Source: Verrucomicrobiota bacterium
GTDB lineage: Bacteria > Verrucomicrobiota > Verrucomicrobiia > CAIQCK01
Assembly: GCA_016235595.1 (NCBI GenBank)
Contig: JACRJX010000015.1
Coordinates: 248,001-312,000 of the forward strand
Reading direction: 5' to 3'
Length of the DNA: 64,000 nt
The notes below the pieces were generated by a model, which had not been told where the DNA came from, made no database searches, and saw only the letters and a program-made list of their open reading frames with translations. Position 1 is the first letter of the stretch, and every line of letters begins with the position of its first letter. Made by a program: the position numbers and the translations under genes. Shown piece by piece: positions 51,374-60,158 of this stretch.

Positions 51374-51559
51374 TCACGCTTTCTTGCCAACTCGGCGCTG
51401 CGCGCTTTGATCGTGCGGATTGCCACCGAGGATGTGGCATATGCTCTTTGTCTGGAAATCCCCCTGCGCCGTGGAACTGAGAAGCTTCAATCGCCGGAAG
51501 CTATGCTGGCGGCACAACTCCGCGATGGACTCTCGGCGCTGTTCGACGAGATCAATCAC
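51374..51559 (-). pseudogene. Remnant of a MNT-type nucleotidyltransferase gene
   Basis: The minus-strand frame begins MIDLVEQRRESIAELCRQH, then SFRRLKLLSSTAQGDFQTKS. This matches the usual start of small minimal nucleotidyltransferases (IAELCRRHGVRRLxLFGSAARGDF in the family). The defining GS motif is degraded to SS, the DxD motif after it is absent, and the frame ends after 61 codons. Such proteins are antitoxins in HEPN/MNT pairs. No HEPN partner is visible. The remainder of the 370-base gap (51560-51733) holds the upstream region of the GH51 gene and nothing else I can support. Confidence 0.5.
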
Positions 51560-51733
51560 GGTTCGAGTATACCATGCCCGCAGCGAATAGGAATCCTGTT
51601 GTTTCGCACGCGCTGCGTGCTCTTAGTCCCTCACCACCGAAGCACGCACGATATTGCCTTCGCCCGCCAAAGGACGTGCACCATTTCGAGAAATGATGTA
51701 TTTGAAGCAAAAGCAAACTGAGCGCGCGATAAC

Positions 51734-53275
51734 ATGAACAAGGTGCTGACCCGGAGAGATTTTCTGAATCATGTGGGCATGGCGTCCGCCGGTCTGGGAC
51801 TGCTGGCGCAAGCCAGAGCTGCCAACGCAAACCCGGCCGCCGACGCCCATTCGCTTGTGATGGTGGATCCCGCGCCTCAGTTTGAACTGTCCCCCTATCT
51901 CTACATGCAGTTCATGGAACCGCTCGGCAGCACCGACGGCTCGGTGGCGGCGGCGTGGGATTACCAGCACAACTGCTGGCGCAAGGATGTCGTGCAAGTG
52001 ACGCAACAGCTGGCGCCTCCGCTCATGCGTTGGGGCGGCTGTCTGAGTTCTTACTACCGGTGGAAAGAAGCGGTGGGGCCACGGACGCGGCGCGTGCCGA
52101 TGCACAATCTGCTGTGGGGCGGCATGGAGGATAACCGCGTGGGGACGGTGGAGTTTGTGGATTTCTGCCGGCAAGTAAAAGCGGAGTCCCTCATGTGCGT
52201 GAATTTCGAATCCGATGGCCGCCGCCCGTGGATGCAAGACCCTGACGGACGTCCCCGGTGTGCGGGGCCGGAGGAGGCGGCTGAATGGGTGGCCTACTGC
52301 AATCAACCGAACCATGCGATGCGTTGCGCTCATGGCATCAAGGAACCCTGCACGATCCGCTTCTGGCAGGTGGGCAACGAGACCTCATATGACCGCACCG
52401 GATTCGACCTCGAGACGGCTGCGCAGAAGACCGTGGCCTTCGCCCGCGCCATGCGCCAATCCGATCCCAACATTTCCCTGATCGGCTGGGGCGACAGCGG
52501 TTGGGCGCGACGGATGATCGAGGTTGCCGGGGAACATCTTCAGTTCATCGCGTTTCATCACATGTGGGGGTCGCGGCTCAAGGGATCCGTGTTGCGGGAC
52601 AACGAATACCGCGAGGACCCAGCCAGGACATGGGAGCAATTGATGGCCGTGTGGCGCCCGCACGATGAGAAGATCAAGGTCATGCGTGAGCAGGTGGCTG
52701 GTTCAAAGATTTCCCTCGCACTTACGGAATGCCATCTGGGTCTGCCGGGCCGGAACCGGTGCGACGTGCTTTCAAGCTGGGCTGCGGGCGTCGCGATGGC
52801 TCGGGTGCTCAACGTCCATGAGCGGCACGGGGACATTCTGAAGATTGCCACCGCCGCGGATTTTTGCGGCACGCGTTGGCAGGTTAATGCGGTGATCATT
52901 CCCACGCCGGCAGGGAAGGCGTTCATGATGCCGGTGGCCCGGGTCATGAGCCTGTATCGCCATCACATGGGCCGGCAGGCGGTAAAAGTAGCACATTGCC
53001 CCGACGCGTTGGATATCACTGCCAGTCGCACCGGGAACCGTCTTTACCTGCATGTCGTCAATACGCACCGGACACGTTCCATGGACATGAGACTGCAGGT
53101 GCTGGGAATGACCCTGAAGGATGGCAAGGTTTTCGAGATTGCCGCCGACCCCGAGTTTGAAATCATGCAGACGTGCCCCGATGCCTTCACGCCCAAGGAA
53201 CGTCCATTCAAGCTTGATGGCGCCTGGACTGTGCCCGCCGCCTCGGTATCCGCGTTCGAACTGGAATTGGCCTGA
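51734..53275 (+). CDS. Tat-exported GH51-like (alpha-L-arabinofuranosidase-type) protein
   Basis: The 513-residue product has a Tat signal (TRRDFLNHVG followed by ASAGLGLLAQARAA). The remainder resembles a clan GH-A barrel of the GH51 type. LSPYLYMQFMEP and PLMRWGGCLSSYYRW are near the start. The acid/base Glu lies in FWQVGNETSYDRTG and the nucleophile Glu in ISLALTECHLGLPG. The C-terminal beta domain has PVARVMSLYRHHMGRQAV and LYLHVVNTHRTRSMDM, typical of alpha-L-arabinofuranosidase C-termini. Arabinofuranosidase activity is plausible, but the sequence is divergent enough that another glycosidase specificity is possible. The gene is divergent from the LRR gene and convergent with the FGGY-kinase operon. 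Confidence 0.8.
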   Translation: MNKVLTRRDFLNHVGMASAGLGLLAQARAANANPAADAHSLVMVDPAPQFELSPYLYMQFMEPLGSTDGSVAAAWDYQHNCWRKDVVQVTQQLAPPLMRWGGCLSSYYRWKEAVGPRTRRVPMHNLLWGGMEDNRVGTVEFVDFCRQVKAESLMCVNFESDGRRPWMQDPDGRPRCAGPEEAAEWVAYCNQPNHAMRCAHGIKEPCTIRFWQVGNETSYDRTGFDLETAAQKTVAFARAMRQSDPNISLIGWGDSGWARRMIEVAGEHLQFIAFHHMWGSRLKGSVLRDNEYREDPARTWEQLMAVWRPHDEKIKVMREQVAGSKISLALTECHLGLPGRNRCDVLSSWAAGVAMARVLNVHERHGDILKIATAADFCGTRWQVNAVIIPTPAGKAFMMPVARVMSLYRHHMGRQAVKVAHCPDALDITASRTGNRLYLHVVNTHRTRSMDMRLQVLGMTLKDGKVFEIAADPEFEIMQTCPDAFTPKERPFKLDGAWTVPAASVSAFELELA

Positions 53276-53296
53276 GTTGCCGCGCTTGCTGAACCG

Positions 53297-54844
53297 CTAT
53301 AGGGTTTGTGGTAGCTGCGCCAGCTGATCGCCAAGTTTGGACTGGCAGTGGCACGCATCCCGGAAAATGGGCAGCAGTTTTTCGTAAAGAGCCGCGTGCT
53401 GGGAGACGGGCGTTGATTTGTCCTCCAGCTTGTGAATGGCATCAATCGGCGAGAAATCCTTCCACAATCCCGCGCCTACCGCCGCCACTGCTGCCGCGCC
53501 CAATGAGCCGGCTTCCTGGCCGATGTTGGTCTTCAGCAGCGTCATTTTCCAGGCGTCGGCGAAGATCTGCCGCCAGAGTTTGCTTCTGCTGCTGCCGCCG
53601 ACCACGACCATCTCATCGCGCACGGGGCAAAGCTTGCGCAACGCGTCGAGCACGAGCCGCAGATTCAGCGCGATGCCTTCCATGGCCGCGCGCAGCACGT
53701 CGGCTTGCGTGTGCCCGAGGTCGAGGCCGATGAACCCGCCGCGAATATGCGGGCTGTCGTCGAGCGACGAGCCTCCGGCAAGGCTGGGGTTGAAGAGCAA
53801 CCGGCGCGCGCCGACGGGGGATGTGGCCGCCAGCGCCGTCATCAACTCGTAGACGTCCGCGCCTTGTTGCCGGGCCTGTTCAACCAGGTTCGCGCAGAGC
53901 TGGTCGCGCACCCAGCGGAACGACGTGCCGGAGGAAAAGATGGCGACAGCCGAGTTGAACATGCCGGGAATGACGTGCGTGAAAACGTAGGGTCTTGCGC
54001 GGTCGTCAAGCAATGGCTTGGTCGAGGTCACGGCGATCCACGCCGACGAGCCGAGCGAGGCATAGACGCTGCCCTCGGTGATGTTGCGCGCTCCGAGGGC
54101 CATGCAGGAGTTGTCCACACCACCGCAAGCGACCTTCACCGACGCCGGCAGGCCGAGTTCGCGCGCGGATTCCGGCGTGAGCGTGCCGAGGATATCCGTG
54201 GAGGGGACGATGTCGGGCAGCAACCCGGGGTCGAGGCCGCTGGCGGCGACGAGTTCGTCGGAGTAACGCCAGCCGAGCAGGTCGTAGACGCCGCTGCCGG
54301 AAGCGTAGGAGAAGTCGGTGGCGATGCGTCCGGTGAGCTTGAAATTGATGTAGTCCTTGGTGCCAATGACCTTGTGGATGCGGCGGAACATCGCCGGTTC
54401 CTCGTCGCGATACCACATCATCTTGAAGAGGGTGTAGTGCGCCGCCGGGAAGCCGTTGCCGGTGAGCCGATACCAGCGGCGTTCGTCCACCTTTTCGAAG
54501 AAACGGTGCGCCTGCTTTTCCGGCCGCTTATCGGACCAGATCGGGGTGCTCTGGCGCAGCAACGCGCCATCCGCGGCGAGTGGAACGCAGCCGAGGCTGT
54601 GGCCGGAGAGTGCGAGACATTCGATGTCGTTCGCATTGGCACAGCCGGTCGCCAGAAGCTTTCGCGTGCTCTCGACGACCGCGCGCCACCAGTCGTCCGG
54701 CCGTTGCTCGTGCCAGGATGGCTGTGGATAGCTGGTGTCGTAGGGAACGAATACCGCAGCGAGACAGTTGCCGTCCACGTCGTAGAGCGACGCCTTGTTG
54801 CCGCCGGTGCCGAGGTCGTAAGCGATGATGATGCTGCGTTTCAC
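53297..54844 (-). CDS. FGGY-family carbohydrate kinase (xylulokinase-like)
   Basis: The 515-residue product starts at GTG 54844, overlapping the DeoC stop by four bases (GTGA), with CAGGAA upstream. Motifs are IAYDLGTGGNKASLYD (phosphate loop), PIWSDKRPEKQA, VIGTKDYINFKLTG, VKVACGGVDNSCMALGA and MVVVGGSSRSKLWRQIFAD near the end. The overall form is closest to xylulokinases, but the exact sugar (xylulose, fuculose, rhamnulose or another ketose) cannot be set from motifs. It is third in the SDR-DeoC-kinase operon, so the pathway is likely oxidation of a sugar alcohol, phosphorylation, then aldol cleavage. The GTGA overlap indicates coupled translation. Confidence 0.88.
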   Translation of the reverse strand: MKRSIIIAYDLGTGGNKASLYDVDGNCLAAVFVPYDTSYPQPSWHEQRPDDWWRAVVESTRKLLATGCANANDIECLALSGHSLGCVPLAADGALLRQSTPIWSDKRPEKQAHRFFEKVDERRWYRLTGNGFPAAHYTLFKMMWYRDEEPAMFRRIHKVIGTKDYINFKLTGRIATDFSYASGSGVYDLLGWRYSDELVAASGLDPGLLPDIVPSTDILGTLTPESARELGLPASVKVACGGVDNSCMALGARNITEGSVYASLGSSAWIAVTSTKPLLDDRARPYVFTHVIPGMFNSAVAIFSSGTSFRWVRDQLCANLVEQARQQGADVYELMTALAATSPVGARRLLFNPSLAGGSSLDDSPHIRGGFIGLDLGHTQADVLRAAMEGIALNLRLVLDALRKLCPVRDEMVVVGGSSRSKLWRQIFADAWKMTLLKTNIGQEAGSLGAAAVAAVGAGLWKDFSPIDAIHKLEDKSTPVSQHAALYEKLLPIFRDACHCQSKLGDQLAQLPQTL

Positions 54845-55524
54845 GATTCCTGTGCCGCGCACTCGTCGAGAATTCTCCCGCCCGCCACGTGGCTCACGCC
54901 AAAACGCGTCGCGCCGCAGGCGTAAAGCTCCAGCAACGTCTTAAGGTCGCGCACGCCGCCGGCGGCTTTGATCGCAGCGGCGTTGCCGATGGTGCGTTTG
55001 ATCAAGGAGACGTTGTGGGCTGTCGCGCCAGTGGGTGTCCAGCCGGTGGCGGTTTTCACGAATGCCGCGCCGGAGCGAACGCAGAGTTCGCTGCCACGGC
55101 AGATCTGGTCGTCGGTCAGGTGATGGACTTCGAGAATGACCTTCACCGGCGTGCCGGCAGCGGTTTCGACCACGGCGCGAATGTCGCCGGCCACGTAGTC
55201 GTGCCGACCGGAGCGTAACATGCCGACATTGATGACCATGTCGAGTTCCGTCGCGCCTTCAGCGAGAAGTTGGCGCGCTTCGGCGACTTTGGTCGCGGTC
55301 GAGACAGCGCCGGATGGGAAACCCACCACGCCGCCGATGCCGACATCGGGATTGCCGGCGAGGAGTTGTTTGACGAGCGGCACGTAGCACGGCATCGGGA
55401 AAACGCAGATGCAACGGCGGCGGGTGGCTTCGCGAACAAGCTCGCGGATTTCCGCCTCGTCCACCTCGGTCCGAACGGCGCTGAAGTCCATCATTCGCGC
55501 CAGGGCGTTTGCGGTGAGTTTCAT
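54841..55524 (-). CDS. deoC: Deoxyribose-phosphate aldolase (DeoC family)
   Basis: The 227-residue product (MKLTANALARMMDFSAV) has the DeoC class I aldolase barrel: RRCICVFPMPCYVPLVKQLL, GGVVGFPSGA, ATELDMVINVGMLRSG, VILEVHHLTDDQI, and the Schiff-base Lys in GAAFVKTATGWTPTGATAHNV. GIKAAGGVRDL-like AIKAAGGVRDLKTLLEL closes the active site. It cleaves 2-deoxyribose 5-phosphate to acetaldehyde and glyceraldehyde 3-phosphate, or a related substrate. It starts two bases after the SDR stop and overlaps the kinase start. Its place between a dehydrogenase and a sugar kinase suggests a catabolic role in one pathway, not nucleoside salvage. Confidence 0.92.
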   Translation of the reverse strand: MKLTANALARMMDFSAVRTEVDEAEIRELVREATRRRCICVFPMPCYVPLVKQLLAGNPDVGIGGVVGFPSGAVSTATKVAEARQLLAEGATELDMVINVGMLRSGRHDYVAGDIRAVVETAAGTPVKVILEVHHLTDDQICRGSELCVRSGAAFVKTATGWTPTGATAHNVSLIKRTIGNAAAIKAAGGVRDLKTLLELYACGATRFGVSHVAGGRILDECAAQES

Positions 55525-55526
55525 GC

Positions 55527-56468
55527 TCAGTCTTTCACGCCGAACATCCCTTTGAAGGCGTTGGCGATTTCCGGGTGGAGGCCGGGATTGATGCCGTCCT
55601 TGTCGTAGCGGACACCCATCGTGTCGAGGTCGTGCTTCATCTGAACGACCTCCTGCTGCGGGCTGATGCGCGGCGGCACGGCGCGGCCGAGCGGTGCAAG
55701 CCACGCGTTGAGCGTGTGGCCGCCATCCACCATCAGGTCGTGGCCGGTCACGTAATTCGAGGCGGCAGAGGCAAGGAAGATGATCGCGCCATAGAGGTCT
55801 TCGGGGCGCTCGACGTGGCCGAGCGGCGTGAGTTCCCGGATGCGCTGACGCGCAACGAGTGGCGTCGAGGCGTGCATCGGCGTCAGGACGTAACTGGGGC
55901 TGAGACAGTTGACGTTTATGTTGAAGCGGCCCCACTCGGCGGCGAGTGTCTTGGTCATGTGGACCACGCCGGCTTTGGAGGCGTCATAGGACGCATTGCA
56001 GTTGGCGATGGTGGCCGACATGGAGGCGATGTTGATGATCTTGCCCTCCGTCGGCTGCTGGCGGATCATCTGCTGCGCCTCGGCTTGCGCGCAGAGGAAT
56101 GTGCCGGTGAGATTGACGGCGATGACCTTGTCCCATTCGTTTTGCGGAATCGCCTCGTCCGCGCCGAGGATGGCGATGCCGGCGTTATTGACGGCGATGT
56201 CGAGCCGGCCAAACCGCGCGACGACCGCTGCAACCATTGCATGCACCTGTGCGCGGTCGGTGACGTTGCACTTCACATAAAAGCTGTCTCGTCCCATGCC
56301 GCAAAGTTCCTTGGCAGTGGCTTCGCCGATCTTGCGATCGATGTCCACGATGGCCACGTCTGCGCCCGCCTTGGCAAGCGCGATGGCGCAGGCGCGCCCG
56401 ATGCCGACGGCGCCGCCGGTGACGAGGGATTTCCTGCCGGTGAGATCGAAGAGAGATAAGTCTGACAT
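55527..56468 (-). CDS. SDR-family oxidoreductase with C-terminal extension
   Basis: The 313-residue product starts at ATG 56468. It has the SDR Rossmann motifs TGGAVGIGRAC and DIAVNNAGIAILG, the catalytic SMSATIANCNASYDASKAG (Ser, Tyr-x3-Lys) and an end-of-fold motif VTGHDLMVDGGHTLNAW. A tail of about 60 residues follows (PLGRAVPPRIS... HDLDTMGVRYDKDG), longer than in most 250-residue SDRs. DIDRK after the second beta strand suggests NAD preference. It probably oxidises a polyol or sugar. It is first in the operon with DeoC and the FGGY kinase, and divergent from the Gfo/Idh gene with about 260 bases between them. Confidence 0.88.
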   Translation of the reverse strand: MSDLSLFDLTGRKSLVTGGAVGIGRACAIALAKAGADVAIVDIDRKIGEATAKELCGMGRDSFYVKCNVTDRAQVHAMVAAVVARFGRLDIAVNNAGIAILGADEAIPQNEWDKVIAVNLTGTFLCAQAEAQQMIRQQPTEGKIINIASMSATIANCNASYDASKAGVVHMTKTLAAEWGRFNINVNCLSPSYVLTPMHASTPLVARQRIRELTPLGHVERPEDLYGAIIFLASAASNYVTGHDLMVDGGHTLNAWLAPLGRAVPPRISPQQEVVQMKHDLDTMGVRYDKDGINPGLHPEIANAFKGMFGVKD

Positions 56469-56731
56469 TATTGCTCCTTTTTTCAGTGGGTGAACGCAGG
56501 GTAGCCGAACTGTTTGGAGGATGGCAAGCAACCAAGTGCCTGCGTCACAGCTCACGAATCGGGTGCGGAGTCAGAGGCAGACGCAGGGTGGGGGGGGACT
56601 CGCGCGCCTCGGACCGGCCGGCTCATCGTTGGAAACCGTCTCTTCGTTGGGTTGCAGACAAGGGCTGATTGAAACGCGTTCTTGTATCGGCGGGTCGTTT
56701 GCGTTACGAAAAGTTCCGCGAGTTAACCACT

Positions 56732-58123
56732 ATGAAAACCACACGACGCCAATTTATCCGAACGACAGCCTCTACCATCGCGCTTTTCAATGTCATCCCC
56801 CGCCACGTGCTCGGAGGACCGAAGTTTGTGCCGCCCAGCGAGAAGATCAACATCGCTCTTATCGGCGCGGGCGGACAGGGACGTTCCAATCTCCGCGCGT
56901 TGTTTCACGAAGCGGATGCGCAGTTCATTGCCGTGGCTGACCCGGCTGAGCATTGGGACCTGGAGCCGTTCTACTACCGTGGCCTCGGTGGCCGCAAGCC
57001 GGTGCGCGCCGAGATCGAGAAACATTATGGCGAGAAGACACCGAACTTCCGTTGCGCCGAGTATGAGGACTTCCGCGTGATGCTGGAGAAGGAGAAATCG
57101 ATTGATGCGGTGCTCTGCGCCACGTGCGATCACCTGCACGCATACGTTTCGATCGCGTCGATGCGCGCGGGCAAGCATGTTTATTGCGAGAAGCCGCTCA
57201 CGCACAACATCTGGGAAGCGCGGCAGGTGGCGCGTGTCGCGAAGGAGACCGGTGTCGCCACACAAATGGGCAACCCCGGCCATTCCCGAGTCGGAATCCG
57301 GCTGACGTGCGAGTGGATTTGGGACGGCGCCATCGGCCCCGTGCGCGAGGTTCATGCGTGGGTGGGCGCGAACCGTTGGAACAAACAGCTCACGGGCTGC
57401 CCGACGGGAACGCTGCCGGTGCCTGCAGGTTTGAATTGGGATCTCTGGCTTGGCCCGCGCGAGCCGCGTCCATATCATCCAGCTTATGCTCCGGTCTCGT
57501 GGCGCGACTTCTGGGCGTTTGGCAACGGCGCGCTCGGCGATTTCGGCTGCCACGACCTCGACACCGCGTGCTGGGCGCTTGATCTGCGGGAGCCGTTGAG
57601 TGTGGAATCGCGTCCTGCCGGCAACATGAACGAGGAGATCGCGCCGCATGGCCAGATTTGTTACTACCACTTCGGCGCGCGCGGCGACAAACCGCCGGTG
57701 AAGGTCACGTGGTATGACGGCGGGTTGAAGCCCTCCTGTCCGGAGGAAATGGAAGGCCAGCCGCTGCCGAGCCGTGGCGCTCTCTTTGTCGGCGACAAGG
57801 GCCTCATGCTCTGCGAAGGCGCGGGCGGCCAGCCGCGGCTGTTGCCGATCAAGAAGACTGCCGCCTACAAAAAACCTGCCGCATCGCTGCCGCGCTCGAA
57901 GGGCCATCATCGCGATTGGCTCGATGCCATCAAGGGTGGGTCGGCGGCCAGCGCTAATTTCGAATATGGCGCGCGGCTCACCGAGCTGACGCTGCTGGGC
58001 ACGGCCTCGTTGCGCACCGGACGCAAGCTGTACTGGGACGCGGCACAGATGAAAGCCCGCGGCGTGCCCGAGGCTGACATCATCTTCAGGGGTACTTATC
58101 GGAAAGGTTGGGAGATTGCATGA
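56732..58123 (+). CDS. Tat-exported Gfo/Idh/MocA-family oxidoreductase
   Basis: The 463-residue product starts at ATG 56732 with a Tat signal (TTRRQFIRTTASTIALFNVIPRHVLGG). The Rossmann domain follows: INIALIGAGGQGRSNLRAL with the nucleotide-binding glycines, CATCDHLHAYVSIASMRAGKHVYCEKPLTHNIWEA with the catalytic Lys, and GNPGHSRVGIRL. The C-terminal half has FGNGALGDFGCHDLDTACWAL. Exported members of this family carry bound NAD(P) and include GH109-type enzymes. Such proteins are numerous in Verrucomicrobiota and Planctomycetes. It overlaps the next gene by ATGA, forming an operon with two beta-helix proteins. Confidence 0.88.
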   Translation: MKTTRRQFIRTTASTIALFNVIPRHVLGGPKFVPPSEKINIALIGAGGQGRSNLRALFHEADAQFIAVADPAEHWDLEPFYYRGLGGRKPVRAEIEKHYGEKTPNFRCAEYEDFRVMLEKEKSIDAVLCATCDHLHAYVSIASMRAGKHVYCEKPLTHNIWEARQVARVAKETGVATQMGNPGHSRVGIRLTCEWIWDGAIGPVREVHAWVGANRWNKQLTGCPTGTLPVPAGLNWDLWLGPREPRPYHPAYAPVSWRDFWAFGNGALGDFGCHDLDTACWALDLREPLSVESRPAGNMNEEIAPHGQICYYHFGARGDKPPVKVTWYDGGLKPSCPEEMEGQPLPSRGALFVGDKGLMLCEGAGGQPRLLPIKKTAAYKKPAASLPRSKGHHRDWLDAIKGGSAASANFEYGARLTELTLLGTASLRTGRKLYWDAAQMKARGVPEADIIFRGTYRKGWEIA

Positions 58124-60132
58124 ACTTGAAACATCTCGTCGTGTTCTGTCTCGCGCTGACGGGCTTGGACGCTGCGCGCGCTGCCGACACGTCGCCAGCC
58201 GCCAATCCTGCCGCCGTTGAGGAAGTCCGTTCGGGCAAACGCAAGGTTGCCCGCGCTTCGTGGTGGGGATTCGATCCCGCCGACTCGACGGCGGCGTTGC
58301 AGGCCGCCATCAACTCCGGCGCGCGGAAGCTCATCGTCGAGAACACGGGTGCGCCTTGGATCACGGACAAGCTCCAGCTTGCCAGCCACCAGGAGATTGT
58401 TTTCGAGAAGGGCGTTGTCGTGCAGGCCAAACGCGGTGTGTTCAAGGGAACGAGTGATGCGCTTTTCAACGCGTCGTCGAAGACGAACATCACGCTGACC
58501 GGTTACGGGGCGACGTTGAAGATGTGGAAGCAGGACTACGACGACAAGACCCAGTACAAACACGCCGAATGGCGGCACGTGCTCAACTTTCACAGTTGCG
58601 AGCGCGTGCGCGTGGCCGGCCTGACGCTGGCTGACAGCGGCGGCGACGGCATCTACCTCGGCGTGGCGCGCAAGGGCGTGCCATGCTCCGACGTGGTCAT
58701 CCGGGACGTGGCCTGCGTCAACAACTACCGCCAGGGCATCAGCGTCATCAGCGCGCGCAACCTGCTCATCGAAAACTGCGTGCTCAAGGACACCTGGGGC
58801 ACCGCGCCGGAGGCCGGCATTGATTTCGAGCCGAACCACGTGTCGGAGGAACTCTCCAACTGCGTCATGCGGAACTGCGTTTCCGAGAACAACCGCGGCG
58901 ATGCCTATACGTTCTACTTGCGGCCGTTGCGCGGCGAGTCAAAGCCGATCTCCATCCGCATCGAGAACTGCCGCTCGGTCGGCTGCCGGCGTTCGGCCTG
59001 CTTTGTCACCGCCAACGATAGCGATACCGCCGGCGTCAAGGGCACGATGGACTTCGTCAACTGCAAGTTCGAGTCGGGGCAGGGGGCCGGCATCGCTGTT
59101 GGCGACAAACCGGCCAGCGGTGCGCGTGTCAGCTTCGTGAACTGCCAGGTAATCAACGCCGCCACCAATCAGCCGGCAACGGCGCCGATCACGCTGTCCA
59201 GCAGTTCGCAAGCAGTGGAAGAGTTCGGCAACATCCGGTTTGCCAACTGCACCATCACGGACCCGCGCGACCGGCTGCCCATGTCCTACCACGATATGTC
59301 AGGCGGCGCGGGACTGCGTGATCTCACCGGCACGCTCATCGTCAAGCGAGGCGGCAAGAGAGCAAAGCACGCGCTCACACCGAAGCTGATTGCCGAATGG
59401 ATGCCGCACCGCAGTTTCAAGCAGATCACCAAGTTCGTCACCCGGGACGTCCGCTTCGAGCCGGCGCTGCCCGCGGCAAAACCCGACGCCAGCCGGCGTT
59501 GCACCGCGCGCCAGCGTGAACTGTCGGAATGGCTGCTCTGGGCCGAGGCTGGCCAGCAGGTGGCGTTCACCGTTCTCATCCGCCCCGTCGGCAAGGGCAC
59601 GCCACGGCCTGCGCCCGTGACCCTCATCGCGCCGTCCGGCAAGCTCACGAAGCTGAAGGATGCGCAGGGTGATGGGGAGACCGCCTACAGTTTCCAGGCT
59701 GCCGAAACCGGTGCGCACAAGCTCGTCTGCGAGCCGCACAACTGGACCACGACCGTGAACTCCGCCACTCACCGCGTCTGTATCTACTCAACGAGCGGCT
59801 CCATTCATTTCCTTGGCACCACCGGCGAGTATTTCTTCTGGGTGCCGGCGGGCACGAAGGAATTTGCGGTAAAGGTTTCGGGCGACAACGGCGGCGAGCG
59901 CATCAAGGCGGCGCTGCGCGATCCCGACGGCCGAACGGTCGAGGAGAAGGATAGCATCGCCGAGGCCCACCAGTTTCTGGCCCGGCCCAAGAGCGATTCC
60001 GCCGGCGAGATTTGGAGCCTGCGCCTCGACAAGCCCACCATCGGTGTCGTCGAGGATTTCCACGTCCAGCTTCAAGGCATCCCGCCGGTGTTCTCGCACA
60101 CCAAGGAGTCTCTGCTGAGACCAGCGAAGTGA
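58120..60132 (+). CDS. Exported right-handed parallel beta-helix protein
   Basis: The 670-residue product starts at ATG 58120, overlapping the Gfo/Idh stop by four bases, and has a Sec signal peptide (LKHLVVFCLALTGLDAARA). Residues about 40-430 form a pectate-lyase-like beta helix: ARKLIVENTGAPWITDKLQL, GVVVQAKRGVF, CERVRVAGLTLADSGGDGIYLG and repeated short N-x-x-N/I-x-N turns. The C-terminal part has two beta domains (WLLWAEAGQQVAFTVLI, TGEYFFWVPAGTKEFAVKVSGDNG). The fold is used by polysaccharide lyases and glycosidases, but no catalytic set is certain. A role on extracellular polysaccharide is inferred from the operon. Confidence 0.82.
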   Translation: MNLKHLVVFCLALTGLDAARAADTSPAANPAAVEEVRSGKRKVARASWWGFDPADSTAALQAAINSGARKLIVENTGAPWITDKLQLASHQEIVFEKGVVVQAKRGVFKGTSDALFNASSKTNITLTGYGATLKMWKQDYDDKTQYKHAEWRHVLNFHSCERVRVAGLTLADSGGDGIYLGVARKGVPCSDVVIRDVACVNNYRQGISVISARNLLIENCVLKDTWGTAPEAGIDFEPNHVSEELSNCVMRNCVSENNRGDAYTFYLRPLRGESKPISIRIENCRSVGCRRSACFVTANDSDTAGVKGTMDFVNCKFESGQGAGIAVGDKPASGARVSFVNCQVINAATNQPATAPITLSSSSQAVEEFGNIRFANCTITDPRDRLPMSYHDMSGGAGLRDLTGTLIVKRGGKRAKHALTPKLIAEWMPHRSFKQITKFVTRDVRFEPALPAAKPDASRRCTARQRELSEWLLWAEAGQQVAFTVLIRPVGKGTPRPAPVTLIAPSGKLTKLKDAQGDGETAYSFQAAETGAHKLVCEPHNWTTTVNSATHRVCIYSTSGSIHFLGTTGEYFFWVPAGTKEFAVKVSGDNGGERIKAALRDPDGRTVEEKDSIAEAHQFLARPKSDSAGEIWSLRLDKPTIGVVEDFHVQLQGIPPVFSHTKESLLRPAK

Positions 60133-60158
60133 ACCTGAATCGTTGTCCTTCCATCAGT

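Noticed and set aside
56673-56680. AACGCGTT palindrome between the SDR and Gfo/Idh genes as a LacI-type operator
   Set aside because: The symmetry stops after eight bases, and so short a GC-centred palindrome is expected by chance. No LacI-family gene is in the window.
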